Below, piece by piece: positions 53,554 to 61,267 of a DNA stretch of 64,000 bases (positions within the stretch are counted from its first letter, which is position 1; each line of letters opens with the position of its first letter). Under the pieces are notes generated by a model. That model was not told where the DNA came from, did not search any database, and was given only the letters and a program-made list of their open reading frames with translations. Source of the stretch: Craspedostauros australis (taxonomy: Eukaryota; Bacillariophyta; Bacillariophyceae; Mastogloiales; Achnanthaceae); NCBI GenBank assembly GCA_026770025.1, contig JAMXDE010000007.1, positions 558,001 through 622,000 on the forward strand, in the 5' to 3' direction. The position numbers and the translations under genes were made by a program.

Positions 53554-55182
53554 TTAGGTCATGAGAGGCAATTTTTTGCCGGATGCACCGTTCCCGGCTT
53601 CGGGGAACACGGCATCACCCTCCTGCTGCTTCCTGATGCGAAGCCGGATGAAGACGGCCATCGCGGCCGCCGCGATGACGGTGACGAGGGCGATGGTGAG
53701 GATCATGCCGCCCTGGGACAGGTGCGGAAAGATGGATTTTCGGCTGCCGTCGCTGTTGTAACGGGATCCTTGCCCGGTGGCGTACGCGCCCTTCTTGTAA
53801 CCTTGCGACACCTCTTCGCACACAATGTTCATGTTGAGCACCTGCTCGGCAGTGAGGTCGTATTCGTAAAGACCAGAATTGCGCCAATCCTTGGGGTTGG
53901 TTGATGACCATGTTTGTCGGTCGCTCGAGGTCGCCTTCTCTCGGCATGTCTTCATGGACATGGCGTACGAGTACCCGTAGGTTCCGAACAAGGTCTGGCA
54001 TGCCTGGTTGGCACGCCGATCTGTCGTCGTGGCTTGCTTGTTGGACATGCTCTGGTATTGGCTGCATAGGTACTCGTTGTTGACATTGCCGTCCTCGTCC
54101 TTCTCGCAGGCGTTGTCACCGTAGCTGCTTCCATCCTCCGCGTACACCGGCTGGTAGGCGTTGACGTACTGGATGCTCTCGCCGTTGCAGTCCACAGCAC
54201 CGTTGAACACGACATCAGTCACCTCCCCGGTCTTGTAGTAGAAGATGTATTCGTCCTCGTTCTTGATGGCGGTTGTGTAGGGAATGGCTGTGTTACGGAT
54301 CCTGCAGTTGTCATCCACGAAGACGCCGACGTCGATCCCGCTACCGTCCTCGCTGCAGACCATCCCAGCGTAGAGATTGAGGTTGTTCCACTGTGCGTTG
54401 TCGATGCTGCTGCAGCTGGCGATGTTTTGCATCCACTGACTCATGTAGTACCAGAATTCTTCGTTCTCGGATGCGAACTGCCCGTTGGCGTTGCCATTGG
54501 CGTTGTCACTGTAGCAGTTGTACTCGTCGCAACGCTGGCAGTTGATGAGTTCGTACCGTGTGCCGTGGTAGTAGAAGAAGGTGGGATCATCCGGGTCGAT
54601 ATCGTCGTAGTTCTTGCCCTGCCCGTTCTTGCAGTACGAGTATTCCTGCTGACAGGCCTCGCAGTACTGGCTCCTTTTGTTGGGTTCATATTGAAGCAGG
54701 CTCATCACGAATGACTCCAACGGGACGATGAAGTTGGTCGACTCGTTGTCATCGTCGAATTCACAGTTGTCGCTCTGGCAGATGCCGAACATGACGAAGC
54801 TTTGCTCCGCTCGGATGGTCCCGTCCTGAGCGTACCCAATGTACTCCTCATTCAGAAGGCTGGCGTCACCCACAGCCAGAGACAGGCACTGATCGAACTT
54901 GACGGTGTAGTTGCCTGTGATGGGGAACGTGGAGGATTCGCGATTCTGTGCGATTTCGTAGTAATACCTGTTGTAGTATCCCGCCCCGCTTTGCTCAAGG
55001 TCTCGGATCATCACTGCATCGTTGAAGGCGCGAACGTTGCTGACGTCCATGGAGCTGAGCAATTGGTCGATGTCGCCCTTTCGCAACGTCGCCGCGGGCT
55101 TTATCGAGGCCCTCTCTGCCATCACTTCTGTGACTCTTGATGCATACACGAGCGCCGAGAGCGCCAATCCAATGAACTTCAT
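53554..55182 (-). CDS. Cysteine-rich type I membrane protein B, paralogue of A
   Basis: An intronless 542-residue protein of the same unnamed family as the preceding gene. A signal peptide (MKFIGLALSALVYASRVTEVMA) is followed by a lumenal domain with ITGNYTVKFDQCLSLAV, cysteine pairs (CEACQQEYSYC, CQRCDEYNC) and the shared block NNLNLYAGMVCSEDGSGIDVGVFVDDNC. One membrane helix comes at about 490-512 (MILTIALVTVIAAAAMAVFI), then a 30-residue basic tail ending KKLPLMT without a PPxY. It lacks the long Asn/Asp runs and the intron of A. Tandem order in the same orientation, about 1 kb apart, points to a local duplication that has since diverged. Function unknown; a cell-surface, cell-wall or endomembrane receptor or scaffold role is inferred only from topology. 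Confidence 0.8.
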   Translation of the reverse strand: MKFIGLALSALVYASRVTEVMAERASIKPAATLRKGDIDQLLSSMDVSNVRAFNDAVMIRDLEQSGAGYYNRYYYEIAQNRESSTFPITGNYTVKFDQCLSLAVGDASLLNEEYIGYAQDGTIRAEQSFVMFGICQSDNCEFDDDNESTNFIVPLESFVMSLLQYEPNKRSQYCEACQQEYSYCKNGQGKNYDDIDPDDPTFFYYHGTRYELINCQRCDEYNCYSDNANGNANGQFASENEEFWYYMSQWMQNIASCSSIDNAQWNNLNLYAGMVCSEDGSGIDVGVFVDDNCRIRNTAIPYTTAIKNEDEYIFYYKTGEVTDVVFNGAVDCNGESIQYVNAYQPVYAEDGSSYGDNACEKDEDGNVNNEYLCSQYQSMSNKQATTTDRRANQACQTLFGTYGYSYAMSMKTCREKATSSDRQTWSSTNPKDWRNSGLYEYDLTAEQVLNMNIVCEEVSQGYKKGAYATGQGSRYNSDGSRKSIFPHLSQGGMILTIALVTVIAAAAMAVFIRLRIRKQQEGDAVFPEAGNGASGKKLPLMT

Positions 55183-56247
55183 TTTGCGTCTGTTCCTTGC
55201 CGATGTACCGTATTTGTGATGTCGATGGTGCAAGCACAGGAAGCCTGGATGAATAATTTGCAGGACACTGTTAGCGCTGTTGCTATGTTGAGGGTGGGAG
55301 GTTGTTGGGCGGTTGTTGAGGAGGTGGATCGACGGATCAGAACGATTCTCAGCTGGTGCGGTGCGCAATTGCGAGGTTGTGAGCGGAAAGTCGCGATGGA
55401 CGCTGTTGCGGTTGGTGTTGTTGTTGTTGAGCACGACAACGGTGCCGAGGTTGTGATGTTGTCGTCCGATGCTGCCATGCAGCGGTGGCACGCTGATGTT
55501 GATCTTCGATTCGTGTTGGTGCTCTTCCTCTGCGCTTGCTTTTGCCGCTTCTTTGTGCATTGCTGGCGCCTGAACCCCAATTGTTGTCGCGTCCGCTGCG
55601 TGCGAGGCATGTTCTCACAATTTCAGCGATGGTGAATGGGCATTGTTCAGATGTGACCGTTATGAACGTTATCATATCCGATTGAAGGCACCCAAACTTC
55701 GCTTCTAAAAAGTACGATTATTGAGGTATATGTGATTTTGGGTACACCGGTAATATAATATACTGTTCCACAAGTACGCAATGTGGAATACAGTTCGCAT
55801 TCGTCGTGATGGGTGGAATCATTTCGCTCTGTTCTTCCCCCTGTTCTCGTTCGCTCCGGCAAAACCGTGATGGGCAGACACACAACGGCAGATTTTTTGC
55901 GCAACTGTCGTTCTTTCGTCTCCTCTTGGCTCGGAGGGATGCAGCATGAAGCTTGTGTACGACTACATACGAGTTCGTACTCGCACCGTGGGTGACAAGC
56001 GTCTCTCCTCTCGGTTGCACCAGCTCGCGCAGCATCGAGTTTCGTCGTCGGTTGGTTGGCTGCAACCACACAGAGAGTTTCGTCATCACTCACAACGCGA
56101 CAAAGCCAAGCCAAGCCAAAGCAAGCAAAGCAAAGAGGGCACACTCGTACGAACACAGGGTCATATTCGTACTCTCGAGAGAGTATTATACAGCCATCGC
56201 CGAAATCACTGCCAAAGCAGATCCCTGACTGTCCCGCACCGCTGAAG
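55183..56247. other. Divergent promoter region, protein B / thioredoxin-like
   Basis: About 1.07 kb. It contains CATACGAGTTCGTACTCG at about 55967-55984 and a CTCTCGAGAG palindrome at 56172-56181, 67 bp before the thioredoxin-like start. No gene is recognised; open frames here overlap on opposite strands. Confidence 0.6.
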
Positions 56248-57428
56248 ATGATGCCCGCCGCAATGAGACGCACCAAGTGCCTCGCACAGCGAACGTTGGC
56301 GATTTTGGGCTTCGTCGCATGCTCACGTGCGTCGGCGTTTTGTCCACAGGCACTCAGCTCGGCGCCACACGCGACACTGGCCTCCGCACAGAGGACAGCG
56401 TTGCATGGTGGCGTTGCCGATGATCAGCACATGGGGACGGAGCCACAGGAGTCAAGCTCCAACAGCAGTGACGAAACGGTGAAAGGAAAGACGCGCATCG
56501 ATCTTCGCAGCATCGAGGATGACAACATGTTCGATGAATTCCTGCAGGAAGATGGTCGCATTTGCGTGATCAGGTAAGATATCGGATTGGTGGGGCTGTT
56601 CTTCAGAGTGCTTACACTGGAGTTGCTCCGTGCCGTTGATCGCCTTCTGTTTGCGATCTATTCTATTATATTACACAGGATAAGCAATTGTGCGTGATTG
56701 TGCCGCATCACGCTCATGCCCTGGTGAGAAAGTGATGCTGTGTTTCTGCACGTTGAGACAGCAAATCATTCATTGTGTGTTGTTACATTACATGGTGTAT
56801 TATGTGATGATACATTCCTGTGGACCTCTACCACGCGCGCATGGACACACAGCGACCTATTGTGTGGCGTGGTCTTGATGAATGTGACACCATTCTGCTG
56901 CTCTAACACGACCAAATTCCATCGCTCTAAATCTGCACTTGCCTTGCTCTACACAGAGTGTATGCCCATTGGTGCAAGAGCTGCCAAAAGGTTGGCCTCC
57001 AGCTGCGGCGGTTGGGTGGTGAGCACGGCGATTTGATCAGCGTTGATGAGCGGAACGAAGTTGTTCGGGAGGGCAGCGTCCGGTTTGGCGAGCTGGAGTA
57101 TGGGCAGAACCTGTTGCTGTGCCAGTCATTTGGCATCCTCAAGCTCCCCACCGTGATGATATTTTGGCGCGGCGACATGCTGGACTGCTTCCCATGCGGG
57201 CCCAAGAAGATCCCTCTCCTTGTCGAGAAGCTGGATCGGCTGCTTGCCCTATCCGACGACGAGCTCCGACTCGAAGCGAAGATGCGTGAGGGCAACGAGT
57301 TGGGCGACTATCTCTTGGACCAAATTTCTTCGGAACTTTCGCGACAGAAGTCTCAGCACCCGGAGCTCAATCAAGATGAGGCAAGCAGCGACTCTTCTGA
57401 CACACAAAGGAAATTTGGCGTGTTCTAG
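56248..57428 (+). CDS. Plastid-targeted thioredoxin-like protein (two exons)
   Basis: Exon 1 is 56248-56573 and exon 2 is 56957-57428, with a 383-bp GT-AG intron (56574-56956), giving 265 residues. The leader runs to residue 30 and shows ASA-FCP, the heterokont plastid-signal junction. A low-complexity stretch and the helix DDNMFDEFLQEDGRICVIRV precede the active site AHWCKSCQKVG (C115 and C118), a thioredoxin-type WCxxC with Lys-Ser between the cysteines. A cis-Pro block (GILKLPTVMIFWRGDM) follows at about 165-180, so a complete Trx fold is present. The C-terminal 60 residues are a charged extension. Such atypical thioredoxins act as disulfide reductases in the plastid; the target is unknown. 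The exon join falls just before the active site. ATGs at 56251 and 56263 are alternative starts. Confidence 0.82.
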
Positions 57429-58125
57429 ATACGAGTAGAGACAGAGGACGGTTTGTGCTTATGCACCAGTCAAGTACTTCAGCGGAAACCAGAGAAGCTA
57501 ACCTCACGAGAATAAGTTAGCGGCTTGGCTGATGGTTGCTTTCCTCGGAAACTTTTGATGGATCGTTATTGCGTTTCGGAATTGTCTGTAAAAGCGTTGC
57601 CATAGATTCGCAACGACTTGATGAGGCCCCGGTGGCTGCATCCAACTGCAGCCGCTTGCAGCTGATGCCGTTCCCGACTCAGTGCCGCGCGGTTGTTTCG
57701 CGGTCCTTCTTCCTCGCCAACAGAGAAACTTCGAGCTAACCTCCGTCCACGCTACGATTGTCACTCAAGCGGGTCATGTTTGTCACGTGGCATGTGAACG
57801 ACTCAATCGACTCATCGATCATCCCCAAGTTGAAGTTCCGAAACGCAACGTCAAACAAAGAATGGTTGGAGACACACACAGGAGCAACCAAGCAATACAG
57901 AGAAGATCTCGGTTACTCAACACCCACCACAACAACAACAAGGAGTCTTCCAAACAAGCCGAAGCCGAAGCCAAAGTACAATCGGTGGGGACATACCATA
58001 CCATACTCCACTCAGCTCTATTCTCTTGAGTACCCTTGCCCAACACCCACATTTACATACTCTCTCTCGAGTGATCCACTCCACATACCACACCCTCGGC
58101 ACCAGTACTGATACTCGAACCTATC
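57429..58125. other. Spacer between thioredoxin-like and hemE genes
   Basis: About 700 bp containing the 3' end of the first gene and the promoter of the second. An AGATACGAGTAGAG word lies at 57426-57439 and CTCTCTCTCGAG at about 58060-58071. No gene seen. Confidence 0.6.
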
Positions 58126-59361
58126 ATGAGAACCACGCCGCTCTTCGCCATCCTGCTGGCGTTCTGCCCCGCCTCACATGCATTCACACCGGCCAGCCTC
58201 CACTCAGCTCGTTCATCGGCCGGAGCGCTCCAGCAATCCACCACAACGGAGGATGTCACAATCGAGCACTCGCACTGTCAGGAACCTGGAGACAGAGACA
58301 TCCTTGTGCGCGCCGCACGAGGTGAGGTCACCGAGCGAACTCCGGTGTGGCTGATGAGACAGGCCGGACGCTACATGGCTGCGTTCCGCGAGTACTCAAC
58401 GAAATACGCGTTCCGCGAGCGGTCGGAGACACCGGCGATGGCGACCGAGCTGAGCTTGCAATGCCACAGAAAGTACGGCATGGACGGCATCATCATGTTC
58501 TCTGACATTCTCACACCGCTGCCTACTCTTGGAATCGACTTCGACGTGGTTGCGGGAGTGGGACCTGTCATCTCCACCGAGATCGGGTGCGAAGCTGATG
58601 TGAACAATCTGGCCGACGCCAGCGACGTGGACTTCGACGAGAAGCTCCCGTTCATTCGCGAGATCCTTCAGACTCTGTCGAAGGAGGCGGAGGATGCCAA
58701 CACGTCCCTCATCGGCTTTGTCGGCGCCCCGTTCACGCTGGCCGCCTACACCATCGAAGGCAAGTCCTCCAAGCACTGCCTGGACACGAAGAAGCTCATC
58801 ATGGCCGACAACGCAGGCACGGACGCCACCATGACGCTGTTCTTGGACAAGCTGGCCGTCATGATCGGCAACTACGCATGCCACCAGATCGAGTGCGGCG
58901 CGCAGGTGGTGCAATTCTTCGAGTCCTGGGCCCACCAGGTGAGCCCCAAATGGTTCGAGCTCTACGCCAAGCCAGCTTCCATGAAGGCCATGAAGATCGT
59001 GAAGGACAAGTATCCCGACGTGCCTGTCATCTACTTCGCCAACGGAGGATCGTCCTACCTGGAATACCAGAAGGACATGGGAGCCGACATGATCGCAGTG
59101 GACTGGCACGTGGACATGGCACAGGCACGCGAGATCCTGGGACCGGATATCCCCATCAGTGGCAACATCGACCCGACCATCCTGTTCGGCACCAAGGAGC
59201 AGATCGAGGAATCTGTCCGAGAATGCATCGACAAGGCAGGAGGTCCAGGAAGCAAGCACCTGCTCAACTTGGGGCATGGCGTCATGCAGGGAACGCCGGA
59301 GGAGTCCGTCGGTTGGTTGATCGATGAGTGCAAACGATACTCGTCCACCGCATCCAACTAG
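58126..59361 (+). CDS. hemE: Plastid uroporphyrinogen decarboxylase
   Basis: Decarboxylates uroporphyrinogen III to coproporphyrinogen III in haem and chlorophyll synthesis. A 411-residue intronless protein. The leader MRTTPLFAILLAFCPASHA-FTP has the A-F plastid-signal junction, and the mature enzyme begins at about residue 58. Family motifs are RTPVWLMRQAGRYM (71-84, substrate-binding Arg), FSDILTPLPTLGIDFD with the catalytic Asp, GFVGAPFTLAAYTIEG, FESWAHQVSP and GNIDPTILFG ... NLGHGVMQGTPEESV near the C-terminus. It lies on the same strand as the thioredoxin-like gene, 700 bp downstream; both are plastid-directed, but the spacing shows no operon-like coupling. Location in the plastid is inferred from the leader. 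Confidence 0.95.
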   Translation: MRTTPLFAILLAFCPASHAFTPASLHSARSSAGALQQSTTTEDVTIEHSHCQEPGDRDILVRAARGEVTERTPVWLMRQAGRYMAAFREYSTKYAFRERSETPAMATELSLQCHRKYGMDGIIMFSDILTPLPTLGIDFDVVAGVGPVISTEIGCEADVNNLADASDVDFDEKLPFIREILQTLSKEAEDANTSLIGFVGAPFTLAAYTIEGKSSKHCLDTKKLIMADNAGTDATMTLFLDKLAVMIGNYACHQIECGAQVVQFFESWAHQVSPKWFELYAKPASMKAMKIVKDKYPDVPVIYFANGGSSYLEYQKDMGADMIAVDWHVDMAQAREILGPDIPISGNIDPTILFGTKEQIEESVRECIDKAGGPGSKHLLNLGHGVMQGTPEESVGWLIDECKRYSSTASN

Positions 59362-60190
59362 AGTACTCTGGGGAGCAATCTCCAACGCAACGTACCCTAC
59401 CTACGTTACTAATCGTAGTGCATAGATCACTCTATTTCAGAACAAAACTTCGCACCCAAGGAGCATTTGCGAACATGGTGTAGCATACACTTGTATGTGA
59501 GCTAGGTCCGGGTACTGAGTCGATTTATCGATCCATCTATGGAGCTCTCGCTCCTCTTTGTTCTCTGCCTCACTTGCAAGCCACAGTACTCGTGCGGACC
59601 AATAGTAACATCGCTCCACAGCCTATCCTTGTCCCTGCGTTGCGGACAGTGCTTGGCAGCATGGCGTTGCATTTCTTTCCTCGCTTTATCTTCGCCTCGT
59701 CTCGAGAGAGCAAGCATCCATCAAGATTTCTGAACATGATGTGTTCCGACATGGAGAGGAACGCTCGAATCGAGAATGATTTGGAACCGCTCGAGAGAGA
59801 AAGAGAGAGAGAGAGAACAAAACGACCGTTATTCAGAAGTGATACACTGGAGTACACTCGTATTCGTCTGCCATATGGTATTATATCATTGTATCAGAGT
59901 ATTCTGCATGTGTTGCAGTTTCTATGGCAATCGGATAGCACTCGCGATTGCATGGTAATATAATATATTATGTTGTCTCTCTCCCCGTTGGTAGAGAGAG
60001 AGAGAGAGCAGGTGCCATCCAGTCCAAAGTTCACGTTTCCTGCCGAGCCCAAGAACGTGGCGTGAAGAAACTCTTCGGAGTCGTGGATACGAGTTACAAC
60101 ATGAGGCCCTGGACGTCCGACAGCAGGACACTCTTCGGAGTTTCCTTGTAATCGGATTAGTCCAATTTGACAATTTCCCCCCAAAAATAT

Positions 60191-60259
60191 TTGGTCTTGG
60201 TTTTCTCACGACTGTCCGCCAACGCGAAGCGCGTACCCCTGGGTACGAACCAAGACCAA
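60191..60259. repeat. 12-bp inverted repeat with nested palindrome
   Basis: TTGGTCTTGGTT (60191-60202) and AACCAAGACCAA (60248-60259) are exact complements. Between them sits GTACCC-CT-GGGTAC. The nested arrangement could mark an element end or form a stem-loop. Its position near the start of the Copia leader makes an element boundary plausible. Confidence 0.6.
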
Positions 60260-60879
60260 GTGAGAATTATCAAGCTACAAGGGATTGGAGACTACCAATC
60301 ACAGATGCCTGTCAAGAGGTTCATTGCAGCTTATGTTTGAATCACAAGAGTGATTGCATTGAACTGCAAAGACTGCTTGGCTGTAAGATCCCAGCCCTTG
60401 ACATGATTAGCATGATAGAAGAAAGGGTCATGCCCAACAGCTCTCTGCTGCTCAGCAACGAACCAAGATCAACAGGAGAACATGGGATGATCAAAGAGTC
60501 GATACACTGCAAGAAGGGAGTGAAACAAGGCACACAACCAAGTGTCTTGCCCCACAGAAAACACAACGATGTCTGCAGGAAATCTCCTGCAAACAACACT
60601 GCCAAGAAACATGTCCTGCATGATTGTTGCCTCTTCATTGTCTTCATCATCATCTTCATTGTCTTCATCAACTTAATCATAAAATGCAAAAGTTCACAAC
60701 TCAAAACACTCTTCAAACACAGTACAAATCAATTGCATTCACTCTCGTCTTCCCATCGTAAACTCTGACACCAAACGACTTCATCAGTCGGTCCGAGTTG
60801 CGACATTGAACGCTTGCTCAAGGCAACGCAACAAACAATTTTCTCACAGCAACAAAAACACAAAGTCCGTCCCTATTGT

Positions 60880-60909
60880 CAACAACAACAACAACAACAA
60901 CAACAACAA
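60880..60909. repeat. (CAA)10 microsatellite
   Basis: Ten CAA units upstream of the right Copia gag, within its probable untranslated leader. Confidence 0.85.
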
Positions 60910-61267
60910 ACGATCCAATCCGGATTTGTTCCATCTACGGGGACATCTCGGACACGCGAAAAACGACGCGAACTAACGCAATTTAACTGGTAGCTGCGAT
61001 CTGATTCTTCGAATCCACTAACTACGCTTCCTCTGCTACAACGCAACGCAGCGAATACCCCTGACTACCCAAGCGAAACAAGAAGCTGGAGTAGTCTAGA
61101 CTCCCAACTGCTGTTCACGAAACAGCCCACCAACCATCGCCGGAGCTCAGAATCCTGTGCACACCTTCCGCCAGGAAGTTGGATCCCAGCACGCGGCGAC
61201 AACGATATCGACAACAAGCAGACAAGATCTGCCACCTGCAAGGCAAACGCTCAAGAAGTGAATCAGC

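Larger units (their letters stand above)
59362..61267. other. Region between hemE and the right Copia element
   Basis: About 1.9 kb. It holds a (GA)n tract (59796-59816), a CT/GA hairpin (59976-60009), a 12-bp inverted repeat (60191-60202 with 60248-60259) enclosing GTACCC-CT-GGGTAC (60233-60246), and a (CAA)10 tract (60880-60909). The leader or LTR of the right Copia element probably lies between about 60.2 and 61.0 kb, and TGGTAGCTGCGATC at about 60990 resembles an initiator-Met primer site. LTR limits were not determined. A short plus-strand frame (60337-60768) lies in this leader. Confidence 0.45.

Noticed and set aside
58396-59385. 329-codon minus-strand open frame over hemE
   Set aside because: Antisense shadow of a GC-rich, strongly conserved decarboxylase gene; no domain of its own.
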